NCBI GenBank assembly: GCA_013076295.1 | Contig: RQOL01000636.1 | Span: forward strand, 248,001-312,000 | DNA length: 64,000 nucleotides | Direction: 5' to 3' | Origin: Sanderia malayensis | Lineage: Eukaryota; Cnidaria; Scyphozoa; Semaeostomeae; Pelagiidae | Shown: positions 1 through 11,483 of the stretch, one piece after another | Numbering within the stretch: the first letter of the stretch is position 1 | How the letters are laid out: each line of letters begins with the position of its first letter | Notes under the pieces: generated by a model | Databases searched by the model: none | Told to the model about the DNA's origin: nothing | The model's input: the letters and a program-made list of their open reading frames with translations, nothing else | Program-made: the position numbers and the translations under genes

Positions 1-432
1 CGAAGGCCAAAACAACAGAAACCCACCGCACTTTTGTTGAAGATTGCTTTTCCACTCAGATCAAAGGCCAAAACAACAGAAACCCATCCCACTTTTGTTG
101 AAGATTGCTTTCCCACTCAGATCGAAGGCCAAAACAACAGAAACCCACCTCACTTTTGTTGAAGATTGCTTTCCCACGCAGATTGAAGGCCAAAACAACG
201 GAAACCCACCCCACTTTTGTTGAAGATTGCTTTCCCACTCAGATCGAAGGCCAAAACAACAGAAACCCACCCCACTTTTGTTGAAGATTGCATTCCCACG
301 CAGATGAAGCCAAAACAACGACCCATCCCACTTTGTTGAGATTGCTTTCCCACTCAGATCGAAGGCCAAAACAACAGAAACCCACCCCACTTTTGTTGAA
401 GATTGCTTTCCCACTCAGATCGAAGGCCAACA
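1..432. repeat. 61-bp minisatellite, about seven copies
   Basis: A unit of about 61 bp beginning CGAAGGCCAAAACAACAGAA and ending TTTCCCACTCAGAT is repeated head to tail from the window edge. Copies start near 1, 62, 123, 184, 245, 302 and 359. The copy at about 302-358 is shortened by several small deletions and the others differ by single bases. Open frames across it on both strands are products of the periodicity and are not called as genes. The array is probably longer, because it begins at the window edge. Confidence 0.95.
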
Positions 433-434
433 CA

Positions 435-472
435 CTAGGGAGGTGGCGTGCGAAGCGCGCCAGCCTCCCTAG
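435..472. repeat. Near-perfect hairpin with GC-rich arm
   Basis: CTAGGGAGG at 435-443 pairs with CCTCCCTAG at 464-472. Inside it, TGGCG at 444-448 pairs with CGCCA at 458-462, leaving a tiny GAA-centred loop. The inner GC-rich part resembles the GCGCGCTTCGCGCGC palindrome in the two tandem elements near 56.1 and 58.4 kb. It may be a terminal or subterminal structure of a mobile element; the owner is not identified. Confidence 0.7.
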
Positions 473-474
473 TT

Positions 475-889
475 CAATAATAAAAAGCAACTGCAGAATT
501 ACCATAAGTTGGTGGTTGGTGGTTGGATAGCCAACACATGCCTATTAACAACAAGCAACACAATACATGCGGTGATGAAGTTGTGAATTTACAAAGCAGG
601 AAGCCTTCCAGAACACAAAGCTTGGTTACCTGCAGTATGTGCCAAGCCAAGAGAAATGTATCATTTTTGGGTGCCAGTGATTCAGAGTTGAATGGAACTC
701 TTCCAGAGAACTTGTTTGAGCATCTGAGGAAATGCGCCTGATGTCTCCTAATATTTGGGTGTTCATCAAAATGCATGCAATCTATCATACGCATATGTAC
801 CTGCAACAAGAGAATGTGATGCAGCATGACAGCAGACAATGAACAAATGATAAGAAGACAGATAAATGAATACATGAGTTTGCAAACCA
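475..889. other. No supported gene
   Basis: AT-rich sequence with a short plus-strand frame near 538-741 containing a CSMC pair and a C-terminal HLRKC. The minus-strand THAP/DDE gene that ends near 890 may reach into it in degraded form, but I could not follow its family pattern past about 890. No gene is claimed here. Confidence 0.4.
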
Positions 890-1540
890 ATTTTGATGTA
901 ATCACGTCTCTCAAGCTCACCCTGAGCACATTTTGGATACAATTGATCTGGATGGTCACTATGTTTATCTGCAATGTGGCGCATCAATGAATTCCACTTG
1001 GCCACAATGAGATCACCACACCCTTGCTTTGTCGACAATGCACACCAAAATAGGTGGCTGCGTATGCCTTTACACCAACGCAGGATAATTTCACAGCTCT
1101 TTTCTTTGCCTGCTTTGAACAGTTTTTTCTTGATACCTAACCAAGGATGATTTTGGTGAGTCTCGCAGTTGTTAGATATTATTAATATAATGTGGTTTAC
1201 TTACCCTTGCATATATGCCACAAGTCATGGAAATGGTGCGTATTGGGCTGTGTTTCCCTGGTCCACTTTGCTATGCCTCGATATCGATGACTAATGAATG
1301 ATGCAATTCGTAGACCTGCATTCTTCAAGTATGCGAAGCAAAGCTTGCAACCCTCCACTTCCATAGCATTGCCACTACCTGTCTGGTTTGCCTTGAATAG
1401 AGTGTGCGAATTGTAATGAACAGGCATGACCTGTATAATTGCAACTAGAGGCTGGATAAACCTTTAGGCAATATGGAATCTTACTTGCAGTAATTCAAAG
1501 TGTACCAATTTCGATATGGAGTTGCAGAACATTGTATATA
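890..1540 (-). pseudogene. THAP/DDE transposase-like gene, 3' half
   Basis: This is the downstream half of the gene whose upstream half lies at 7465-8761; the 1541-7464 transposon separates them. Reading right to left, a short exon (1540-1485, ending FELLQ) joins after a 93-bp intron (1392-1484, GTAAGA...AG) to an exon encoding GNAMEVEGCKLC and DLWHICKG (1391-1205). A 68-bp intron (1137-1204, GTAAGT...TTAG) follows, then an exon (1136 to about 890) encoding GIKKKLFKAG, a CGDLIVAKWNSL block and PKCAQGELERRD. The order matches a transposon-derived family widespread in fish, cnidarians and sponges that has an N-terminal THAP domain and an RNase-H-like core. Both introns join in frame. The C-terminus beyond about 890 is not recognisable. 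Confidence 0.72.
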
Positions 1541-1709
1541 TAGACCGGGCTGTGGTTACAGCAAGTACCACCCGAGCCCGGAGAAATTCTGATGTGGATT
1601 TTTGAATAGCTATTGACCCGGGTGTTCATAAATGTGATGGTAAACGGGGGTCTGCTGGTGCGTCTGGGAGCTGGGGGGACTTTTTATGTCGGCTCCCCCT
1701 GCGGAGGAG
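1541..1709 (+). repeat. Left terminal inverted repeat of transposon A
   Basis: TAGACC start, then a GTACCACCCGAGCCCGG block, a CGGGTGTTCA block and GCGGAGGAG at the inner end. It is the inverse of 7293-7464 with only scattered differences, which indicates a fairly recent insertion. Confidence 0.9.
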
Positions 1710-2659
1710 CAATTTCAACATTCGTGCTGCTAAACATACCCAGAGCTAATGCTTGACGTTTTGCATTAACCGATTACTGTACATTATAATATATTACACG
1801 CCAATTATGTAATATTAATTTAAATGGAATGTGAACTGGATGTATACGCCTCTTAGAAGCCTGCGTCATACACAGCATGTTATGTATTTATGTACATTTG
1901 TAACTATTTTCCCAAAACAATAGATTTGTTATTTGCAATAGCTTAGTGTTCATTTACGTAATGGAATTTCAATTCCGGTTGGCATTCAAACTAGACCATA
2001 GTACGAAGAACACGTTAATAAGTCGATCGATACAATGTGCAGTAGAATCCATATCAAAAACTTAACATAAGCAAAAAGAAAATACAGTTTTCACCACGGA
2101 TTCAAACCTGGTAAGAAGTATAAATTTCAAATTATTAATTATAGATTTCTTAGACACGTTTTTTCCTCTCGAGAAATAAAGTAGTAAACGTTTTTAATAG
2201 CTACACATTTAAATGGATGTTTGAAAATGACCCCAGTGCTGAAATTTTCTCAGCAATTTGCCAACTTCAGTATTAAAACTTACAAGAATTGTGGGACCTT
2301 ACTGTACACGTAAGAGAGCTGGGTATGATAACTATGGCGTTTTAAGTCATTTTAAAAAGCAGAACTATGAGTTGGGGTCTTATTTTTATCATAGTCATGA
2401 CTAGTCTGAAATGCATTGTACACTACACATTGCAAGATGCACGATACAGTAAAATAAAACAAGTATCTGAAGTTAATTGGGATAGAATTCAAGCTGCAAA
2501 GTCTATCAGAGAGACAAAGGGCGGAGCCAATCATCACAAGCACCAATGTGACTCGGTACCAGGTAATATCGACCCAGTTGTTCACTGAATCCACCTGGAG
2601 CCTTGTTACAAAAAGTTTGTTCTCATTCTTTCTCAAGAAAAAAAGAATACCGAGACCAC

Positions 2660-5600
2660 TCCTTCGGAGAGCACAAGCTCCCGATCATCGTTACGAAGGA
2701 AGCGCCCACTCCCAACACCAGACATGAGGGATGTTTTCCCAAAAGAATGCAACTTCTGCAAAAGATGGCGGGTAAAAAGAAAGCAAGCCATATCAATGCC
2801 TATTACGATAACAACGAAAATGGCGGAAGAGAGAATCAAACGGGCAGCAGAATCAAAGGATGAGCAGCTCTTTTATGAAATCAAAAACATGGATATGATT
2901 GCAAAAGAATTTAAGTACCACGATTTTTGCTATAAAGATTTCACAAGAAAAGAACCTCAGCCCTCAAACCAATTTTGGGACACACGTGGTGATTTTGATG
3001 CAGTCGTTTCTTGCATTGAAGGCAGAATCGTTTTACAAAACGAGGCCATCTCAATGGCCACGGTACATGACATATACGGTGTGCGTCCCGAAGACACCAG
3101 ATATCGAAGCAAGCTGAAGTAAAAAATACAATCGAAGTTCGGAGATCAACTGCTATTTCTTCACGTTGATGGCAAAACACCTGAAGTTATTATCAACAGT
3201 GAATGTATTAAATCGCACACATTAGTCAAAAATTGTGATCTCATAATCAAGCGGGCTGCGGAATTTCTTCGAGAAGATCTCTTGAAATATTCGTCAAGCC
3301 TCCCCGATCTCTCTTGGCCACCGTGTATTGAGGAGCTAAATGCCAAAGAGAGGCAGCCACCTACTTCAGTCACATCATTTTTTACGCAGGTATTGAAATG
3401 TAAAGATAACATTGAAGGGTTCAACAGTGGAGCGACTTGTGCAGTCATATGCATCAGATCTCATTCACAGTGTTACGAGGGGGAAAATAATAACAGCTAA
3501 ACACTTCTTGTTGGGACTAGGATTACACAGCATCACAGGTCAGAAAACGCCAATACAAATCCTCAACCATCTTGGCCACTGCATGGAATACAACTCAACA
3601 TGTGAGATAGAAACAGCCCAACCTGAAGCTACTCAGTCACTCTCTAAAATAAGTGGTACATTGCCTTTAAAGCCAAAGTCGCAAAACCATACAGTCCTGA
3701 CAGTATTTTGGGCAGATAACTTTGATATGAACCTTGAAACAGCAACAGGACACGGAGCAGTCCATTCTACACACATGGTTGCATTTCAGGAAGAATACCA
3801 GTTTGCAGAACTTGGAAGTTAAAGATTGAAAATAGATCAAACAAGGAAACGACAAATTGAAGACAAGAGTGAAGGCAACGCTGATATCTCCATTAATCCA
3901 AAGAAAGAGCCGTCAACTTTGGCCCATTTTAACAAGAACGAAACTGATTTGTCCAGACTTTCGTTTCAATTTATATACCTTGCGTGGATGGTATTAAGAA
4001 ATCTAAATTCAGATGATCAAATCGTTTCTTCCTTTTTGGCTGGAAAATGAAATTGAGAAGTGCAGGCCTTCCTCAAGAATCGATAAAGAAAACAGTGATG
4101 ATGTATTTGCCCCCTATTAACGCCAAAGTGACCGATTATAGCACAATCAATAGCTACCTCATGTACATGCAGCGACTTGCAGATGAAGTGAACATGCATT
4201 ATGTAAATGTGACTTTAGATGTTGGCGCTGCTATGAATGCCTTTAAAGTTGTATGGAATTATCCGAAGAAATTTGGCAATGTAATAATTCATCTTGGTGA
4301 CTTTCACTTCATAAAAGAGAACTTTGGCATTATTGGCAAGTTGGTAACAGGGTCCAGTTTTGAGGATGTTGTGTTTCAGGTGTGTGTTCCTCTGGGAGTC
4401 TTAACGGCGTTTTGGCTGGTTCTCACTATAACAGAGCATGGACTATCCACGCAGCTTTCTCAGAGGCTCTCGAAAGGTTATTGTTCGACAGATTCTTGAC
4501 AGAAACGAATGTTTCTCTTCCAAATGTCTTTTCCGAGCAAATAGACAACCAGAGTATTATTAATGAAATGATCGAAAACGCGAAAGAGCTCTTCACAAAA
4601 TACCTTACCTTCAAGGATAACGCTCGTAATGGAGGTCTTGGGAAAACGCCTCAATTCTGGATACAATTATACATGGATCTGATAGAATGTCAAACAAGGA
4701 TTCATTTGTCTGTCCAGGAAAATGATTTTGCTTCTCGACATGCTGCGTGAAAACCTTTCTCCCATGTTCTTTGCACTGAATAAACCAAATTACGCTCGTT
4801 ATGCTTCATATTACGTTGGAATTCTCGATAACATTGATCAGTTATACCCAGGACTTAAAGAACTGTTACAAAAAGAAGGCCTTTCCATTCAAGCACAAGA
4901 TCGTTACCCATTGAGGACATCAATTGACCAAAGAGGAGAGCAAACATTCAATCGCCACGCCAAGACAGCAGGAGGAATGAAAAGCTTTGCCAATGATCCC
5001 AAATCTATTTTGAAATGGACATTGAATAGATGGAGCAAGCTAAAATTACATCCGAGCTGCTAAACATGGCAGAAATCAAGTGTCAAGGAAACATTTATAA
5101 ATCGATTCGACCTTCACAAATCGTGAAAAGTGAGCTATTCACCAAAAAAAATTAATTAAAGTACTAAAAGAAGAATATACAGATCCTTTTGGATTTGATC
5201 TCAACAAAGATTTACTGTATAATTTGAGTTCAGGCGTGCCTGTAGATGAACTTCTTAGTGATGGTATATTAAACACGATAATTGGAGAAACATTGCATCA
5301 AAAATTCGCAGAAGAAAGGTTGGTAAATGACGCAGTTCCATTTCATGAGCCAATAAAGCGCCAAAAGCTCGTTCTATTGACCATTCCTTGAAAAATCTAC
5401 CATTAAAAGAAACAATGTGGTGAAAACAATTGAAATCAACAGAAACATCTTGGGAAAATTGCTAGCGATATCAACTAAAAAAAGAAAGACCGGTCAATTT
5501 CGAACTTGCTTTGGAATATCCACTCTGCACCGTTCCCCTTAGCATTGCAAATGCAGATGGTTCTCCAAGGAAAACTGCTAAAAGCAAGCTCATGGAAATT

Positions 5601-6853
5601 ATTTCAAAAAATGCCAAGTCTAAATTGTCCCATCCAGAGAAAGCCAACCTGACCAGCATAGCGTTTCAGCTTTCATTATCGATTTAATGGCAAGCATACG
5701 ACAAATGACGGAGATCCCTGAAACATACGAAGAGTTTACTTGGAAATTTTTAAAACGTCTACCAACGAAATACAGACGAATAGATATAGTTGCTGATACA
5801 TATCGTGAAAACTCCATTAAAGGAGCAGAACGTTTCAAAAGAGGGAGTTCACAAGAGATTATTATTCGCTCACCCCAGTCAAAGATGCCACGGGACTTCA
5901 AAGGGTTTTTAAAGAACACAAAGAACAAAGCGCGCTTGATTTTATTAATGAGAGAAGTTATGATGAGCAACAGAGTCCAATGTCTGCAAATGTTAGAATG
6001 CGAAGAAATTTATTTCTCTACTGAGAGTGAATGTGTAAGGATGAATATTGAGGAAACCATTATTGAAAATGATCTTGTCAGCAATCAAGAAGAAGCTGAC
6101 ACTAAAATTATTCTGCACAGCAAACAGGCATTTGATAGGTTGCCCGGGAAAACAGTTACTGTGCGATCACCCTCTGGAGACATAGACATCACTATCATAA
6201 TGATTGGTATTTTCAAAGATCATCCAGAGCGCTTCTATTTGGATCTTGGTAGTGGCAAATACCGCAGAGGCTTCCCCTTAAATGATATTGACTTTGAGCC
6301 TTAAGTGAAAGAGAGCCTGATAGGCTTTCATGCCTTTACAGGAAACGACTATGTTTCATCGTTTTACAGGAAAGGAAAAGGTGTTTGTTGGAGCGTGATG
6401 GAAAAAAACCAAGATTTCTGCCAGCATTCAAAGTTTTGGGATCAAGCTGGGAACTTGCAGACGAAACATTCCAATTACTCCAGGAATACATGTGTGCTAA
6501 ACGGTTGTCGAAAGAAGAACGTGAACCAGGCCCGATATTCCCTATTTCAGCGCAAGTATATGAGAGAAGAAAAAATAATCGACCTCTCGATCCTTCCACC
6601 ATGCGAATCCGTCCTCCTTTTACATGCCAGAAGAGCAAACTATGTTGCCAAAATCTGGAGGAGCTCTGAAGAATCTCAGCTGCAAACACCAGACACTTGC
6701 ATGTATGGCTGGAAGATGAATTGTGAAATTCACTGGCTTCAAAAAGAATTTCCAGAAGACATTGAAGATCTGCTCATTGACCCAATTTTCGAGGAACTTG
6801 AGACAGATGATTTCGGGAGAGATGAAGAAAGTGACGACGATGAAGAAAACTAA
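2660..6853 (+). pseudogene. Large TE-encoded protein of transposon A, frameshifted
   Basis: One protein broken into several frames. In order: an S/T/R-rich leader, a CNFCKRW zinc-binding start near 2745, FKYHDFCYKDF near 2915, an in-frame TAA at 3120-3122, DLSWPPCIEELN, a shift near 3412, FWADNFDMNLETATGHGAVHSTHMV near 3710, further shifts near 3825, 4045 and 4380-4500, TSIDQRGEQTFNRHAKTAGG near 4920, SNQEEADTKIILHS near 6080, and GFHAFTGNDYVSSF followed by PPCESVLLLHARRANYVAKIW with an acidic C-terminus ending at 6853. This belongs to a large metazoan repeat-encoded family, related to proteins with C-terminal CXC motifs, that I recognise by pattern but cannot name or assign a reaction. No intact copy could be made from this locus. 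Confidence 0.75.
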
Positions 6854-7292
6854 CAGGTTACAAAATATTTAATTCAGTTCTATTCGTTTCTGTATACGGA
6901 TTTATTTTTTGAAACACCGAAGCAACTGGCAGGAATAGTCTGTATATTGCTCTACTAACTCCCCGTCTCCAAGTTGAGTTTCTACTTGTTTACTTTTATA
7001 TATGTTCGTTGCCATTTGTGCCTACTAATGAATTCAGATACTAAATATAACGATACAAATACTGACTAAGCCAGTTTCGAGCGAATGTGGGTCACTTTTG
7101 TCCAAATTATGCTAAAATTTCTAAAAATGTGAGGAAATTCCATATAAGGAAAAGGGGTAAATTTTAGTCACGTGACAAAAAACGGGCATTTTTACCTTCA
7201 ATTGGTCAGAAAGAGTCAAACAGTACATACCTGAGAGAATTCCAACGCCAAAAGTCTTGTAGTTACTTTAGAAATGAGGATTTGATTGTGGA

Positions 7293-7464
7293 CTCCTCCG
7301 CAGAGGCATTCCACATAAAAAGTCCCCCCCCCAGCTCCCAGACGCACCAGCAGACTCCCGTTTACCATCACATTTCTGAACACCCGGGTCAATAGCTATT
7401 CAAAAATCCACATCAGAATTTCTCCGGGCTCGGGTGGTACTTGCCGTAACCACAGCCTGGTCTA
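7293..7464 (-). repeat. Right terminal inverted repeat of transposon A
   Basis: Inverse of 1541-1709, ending CCTGGTCTA. The flank continues ATACTCC, whose ATA matches the end of the left flank. The subterminal part at 7020-7290 is shared with the left side of copy B (33770-34050). Confidence 0.9.
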
Positions 7465-8761
7465 ATACTCCATACTTGGCATTGTGTCCCATCGAGTCAA
7501 ACCTTCCATCGCCAGACCATTGTGTTTTTTCCATGTGCTGTAATTTGTCAATCAAACCAGATCTGTATTTTTGCCAGTGAGTCAAAACTGAGGGGAAAAG
7601 AAACTGTTTTTGATGATAGAAGTAGGTGCGCACAGATATGGCAGACAATCCCATATGTTTGAGCATCAGGAACATTTGGCTAATGCTGACACCAGACAGC
7701 AAGATACCTGTAAGAAGAGAGGTGACACTTATAAAACCATGAATGAGAGTGCCAAGGAGTTAACAAATGTTGTTCTGGAGAGAGTTACAACTCAGAGGGA
7801 CATACCCAAACTCATCATGACATTTCCTGCTGGGTACTTTCCAAATAAAAAGGGTTGGCTCTGCCACTGAAAACTTTTACCATCTCCACAGTGCTGACAG
7901 GTTTGGATGACTATTGCCATGCTACCAGTTCTCTTTATTTGCACACTTGGATTGGGGGATTTACATCTAAAACAGAAAAGACTAAACAGAGACATCAACA
8001 TTCCATAGAACACCACAAACTTTGGCTCATTGGCTGGCTTGGTGTCTGCGTCAACCCTGGAAAAAATCAAATAAACAAGAGTAGAGATTCGGTAAGCAAA
8101 AGAATTGTTGCTAAATTTTGTAGATGGTGTTAGCTCTCCAGTACTGCAATGTGCAATGTCTCAATCCAGTAATTTTTCGCTTTTTCTCGCACTCTGAGCA
8201 GTCTTTATTTCCCGATACCACGGATCCTGCACTGTCTGTGCACAAATCTTCATCCTCTGGCTCTTGCAATAACTTATATTACATTGAAAAATTTTGAATG
8301 ATACATGACAGTATACATACGGCAAAAAGAAAGCACGAGGACTGAAGGGCGGAAGCTTCGACCAGGCCTACCTTCCTATTGCCTCGATCACCATTCCCTT
8401 GAGAAAGGGATTCGGGATCATGATCATTTGCCGCATCAATTGTCGGAACAGCATCTGCGTTTAGCTTCAGCCTGATCCCAAGTTTTTCTGCAACATCTTG
8501 TTTAATCCCAAAGCTGTCATCGGCGAAATGCACGCTCCAAAGCACAGAAGCTGCCGTTGCTTTCCATTTGGGGCGATGTCTCCTTACCAATTGTTACCAT
8601 ACTCGATGTCGAGTTGGTTCCGCAACAATATCGGGAAACTTATGGAAAGAAATACCCTCACAAAACTGTGTATTTGTGCAACTCTCACCATTATGTGTCC
8701 CTGCGACACATGAACGACCATGCGATCTTTTCGCTTTTTTCGGTGCACTCGTGCTCGCCAT
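7465..8761 (-). pseudogene. THAP/DDE transposase-like gene, 5' half
   Basis: Upstream half of the gene continued at 890-1540. From the ATG at 8761 it encodes a short basic leader and a THAP zinc-finger domain (CVAGTHNGESC, ISFHKFP, RHRPKWKATAAS, SVHF, LNADAVPTID). The domain carries an in-frame TAA just after RHRVW, near 8603, and has tryptophan where THAP domains have the Cys of the final C-x2-H zinc pair (LWSVHF). An exon at 8056-7806 holds a CxxC...CxxC zinc ribbon (FCFRCKS...CQHCGDG). A 98-bp intron (7708-7805) joins in frame to LGILLSGVSISQM, and the exon runs to DGRFDSMGHNAKYGV, where transposon A interrupts it. The DNA-binding domain is dead by two independent lesions. Confidence 0.8.
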
Positions 8762-9540
8762 ATTGAAAAGAATTGACACAACGTTGGACGTTGCAGACAC
8801 GACGTTTGATGACATCATAGTGATGCGTAGTTTTCGCACGAAAAAGTCAAAATTGCCTACTTTAAAGGTTAATAGCAAAAAAATGTAAAAATATGTAACA
8901 TTATGTAAAAATTCGTTGCATTAGCACTTTAATGTGGAAAACAAAAACATGTGTCTCATAAACCCCCCAGTTTCATGAGACTCTAATTTAACTAAAGAAA
9001 AAATAATACACTAATTTAGTGTTGGTAGATATAAGTATACTAAACGTTAAATACACCAAACGTTAAGCGTTAAATTTTATTAACATTGTCTGATTTTCGA
9101 CAGTTGCAAAAATAGGCCCAAAACTTTGACATTGTTTGCATCAAATGTGAGGGTCGCAAGCTTGTCGAAGCAACAATGGCGGTCGCTAAAACATAAAAAG
9201 CTGAATAAAACATTGGTCATTGAGATAAATTTTTATAACCAAAATCCAAACAACCAACTCAACAGTAGTAAACAGATACATCTGATAATCTTTAGTTTCC
9301 TCTATAAAAGTCACCAGTTTAAAAACAATAGTGTGCAGACCCTTCTAGTTGGATTAAATTGTCTTCACTGCCATCAGCAGTCATGAGTAGCCCTGTTCTC
9401 TGAAAGAGGTTTTTTCTGGTACCAGGATGTTTGGAGTTAAGAGATAATATTTCACTTTTTTCACAATTATTCATTTCTTGGGATAATTTTAATCTTGGGG
9501 TAAATTTATCGATGTTTTTAAACCAGCCATTTCTTAATTG
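8762..9540. other. AT-rich non-coding; a shared repeat fragment
   Basis: No gene is seen. At about 9110-9195 the sequence GAAGCAACAATGGCGGTCGC, with a preceding AAAACTTTGAC block, is shared with 57590-57650 in the body of the first CATA-rich tandem element. A small fragment of that repeat family therefore lies here. Confidence 0.5.
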
Positions 9541-9544
9541 ACAT

Positions 9545-9655
9545 ATAAGAAATCAGCCAGCCTCATTTCAAAATATTTCTCACATATAAGAAACCAGACA
9601 GCCTCATTTGAAAATTTGAGTTTCTTATATGCGGGGATATAAGAAATATAGGATA
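9545..9655. repeat. Terminal fragments of a pogo-like repeat family
   Basis: Two neighbouring CATATAAGAAACCAGACAGCC-type segments and an opposed GTTTCTTATATGCGGGGA resemble the ends of the 10690-13486 element, whose ends read CGCATATAAGAAACC. Probably a small relic or MITE of that family. Confidence 0.5.
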
Positions 9656-9811
9656 TAATGTATTCTTGGTAGCATCATTGAATAAGGAATTTACATACCA
9701 GCTCTTCTTACATTTCGATGCTTTTTGCTTTAGATTGCAGTGACTGCAAGTAAGCAGGGCTTTTTGGGTTTGTTGAACAGGCTTATTGCATTTCAAAAAA
9801 AAGATATTCAA
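9563..9811 (-). pseudogene. Zinc-ribbon fragment, TE-associated
   Basis: A minus-strand frame with no clear ATG encodes KCNKPVQ...LTCSHCNLKQKASKCKKSW, a CxxC-CxxC-like pattern as seen in replication-protein-A-like OB-fold proteins that accompany some pogo-type repeats. The C-terminal third runs into repeat sequence and is not expected to be coding. Function is not assigned beyond this. Confidence 0.35.
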
Positions 9812-9885
9812 CGAACATTTCTGAATGCGGACAACTTTTCCATTAAATGATAATGTTGTAAGTTCACATGGCAGTGACTGAGGTA

Positions 9886-10085
9886 CAGTGAACTCTGTCT
9901 AATTCGAACTCATGTAATTCCAACTTTTACTAATTCGAACCAAATTCTGTGGTCTCTTGAAAAATTCCTAAGAAACCCTTATAGAAACACATTTATAATT
10001 CGAACCTCTGTAATTCAGGCTTTTTGTAATGCGACCATTTTTTGTCCCGTCAGAGCAACCCCTCTGTAATTCGAACTTTGCGTTA
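9886..10085 (+). repeat. Tigger/pogo-type terminal fragment
   Basis: After a TA dinucleotide, CAGTGAACTCTGTCTAATTC begins a stretch with several TAATTCGAAC motifs, typical of Tigger-like inverted repeats. A CCCTCTGTAATTCGAAC copy recurs near 10060. No matching opposed end is seen close by, so this is a truncated or rearranged relic. Confidence 0.6.
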
Positions 10086-10999
10086 ATCTCAGTTGATTAC
10101 CTGATGACATAACTTATTTATTTTGCTCTGATCCCTGGCAAGCCCATTGAAGCCTGCCTCGTTAGACAAATCAACATTCTAAAGGTAATAATTTGAAAAG
10201 TGACTACATGAACAGCTATCTTGGCAGAAATTTGAAAGCAATATAGACACTTCAAACAGAGCCATTTACTGTACACTATATTTTGTTGGCTCAAAATCTT
10301 CATCACCAAATTCACAACTTTCCTCTGTAGAGCTCCAATCAGTATCCAGATTATGACGCTGCTGGTCACCGAAGTCAGCTAGACACAAGTTATCACAGAC
10401 GATGTATGTACACATATGTAATCATGAAATTAGATTGGTTTGTGTGAAATGAACACAAGACTATTAATGAAGACATCAAATCTCTTTGGTTTTCAATATT
10501 ATGTCTATCTTCCAATATGTCAGTTGAGGAATCAGTTTCACCAGCATCCCAATAATGTAAACATAACAAGGTAAGACTTTCTATTAATTTTTGTCTTTGT
10601 GATTCTTTTATGAGTAGCTGGATAATAATTCAGTAGGTGGCACAAGAAAGACTACAGTCACCTACATTCAATTGAGCCTTGTTTTTATACAGTAGGTTCC
10701 CGCATATAAGAAACCACTTTTTAAATTCAGGCCTGGAAATGTTTCTTATTTAATGGTACCTTTTCAAAATCAGGGTCAAAGTTTCTTATATATTGGTTAC
10801 ACATTTTTTAAATAAGCAATTATGCCAAATTTGGTTGGTGTTTGGTTATGCCAAATTATGTTATTATTGTTAAAAGAAGCATAACATAATGAGGTAGATA
10901 CAGTTGCTTATTGAAAAAAGCATTTTTCTCCCTACAAGTAAATCAGCATTTTCAATCACACTTTATTTTTGTTATGTTTGCATCAGTAAGAATGTCTTT

Positions 11000-11429
11000 A
11001 AAGCTTTTTCTTAATTTCTTGATGTATTGGCAGCTTCCCGTAAATTTAATGTTTAATGGGACTTCTACACCCATGTTTGTGCCATTATTATATCTTTTTC
11101 CAATCACTTCAGCGATGCTTCACCACCATTAGAAAGAAATTCATGAATAATTTCTGAAATTTCCAATGGTATATGGCCAACTAAGTAAAATTTTCTGTTT
11201 GGATCATGATAGAAAACTGGTCGTGTTCATTTTCTGGCTCTAAGTCAGAGAACAACTCTTGCCCAAGTGTTAATGGTATCTTTATATAAGCATGATAACC
11301 ACGAAGACTTATTTTTGCATAAAGGTGATGGTTCATCATGAATTGTTTGCTTGAATACCATTTGTTTAAGAATACCTGATGCAATGCAACTCCTTTCCTT
11401 ATTTCATGATCAGTTTTAGGCCACACACA
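11000..11429 (-). pseudogene. HIRAN-like domain fragment inside pogo element
   Basis: The minus frame encodes a GYHAYIKIPLTLGQEL strand, the PENEHDQFSI block and, after a single-base frameshift near 11178, LVGHIPLEISEIIHEFL. The spacing matches the PEN-x-D-x-(F/Y)-A and VGH-(I/V)-P signatures of HIRAN-like domains, which in helicase-like proteins bind DNA ends. The gene lies wholly between the pogo inverted repeats and opposes the transposase. Degraded sequence follows to about 11000. It may be an accessory cargo of this pogo lineage or an older insertion. Confidence 0.6.
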
Positions 11430-11483
11430 TATTGGCGCGTCTAATAAGCCTTACTAGGCCCTTTTCGGTTATGAAAGTGAAAA

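Larger units (their letters stand above)
1541..7464 (+). mobile_element. 5.9-kb DNA transposon (TAGACC ends), copy A
   Basis: The element runs from TAGACC at 1541 to GGTCTA at 7464 and has closely matching terminal inverted repeats of about 170 bp. It sits inside a coding exon of the minus-strand THAP/DDE gene. Removing it, with an ATA target duplication counted once, gives an uninterrupted reading frame at the insertion point (see 890-1540 and 7465-8761), which fixes both borders. Inside is one long degenerate plus-strand gene (2660-6853). A second, diverged copy of the same family starts at 33584 in the opposite orientation; about 270 bp of its subterminal sequence matches 7020-7290. I do not know a superfamily name for it. 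Confidence 0.88.

Noticed and set aside
1..505. Open frames on both strands across the 61-bp repeats
   Set aside because: They arise from the repeat period and encode only repeats of one peptide; no independent gene signal.
474..974. 166-codon minus-strand frame rich in Leu, Cys and His
   Set aside because: It has no domain and overlaps the better supported THAP/DDE frame; its composition looks like an antisense shadow.
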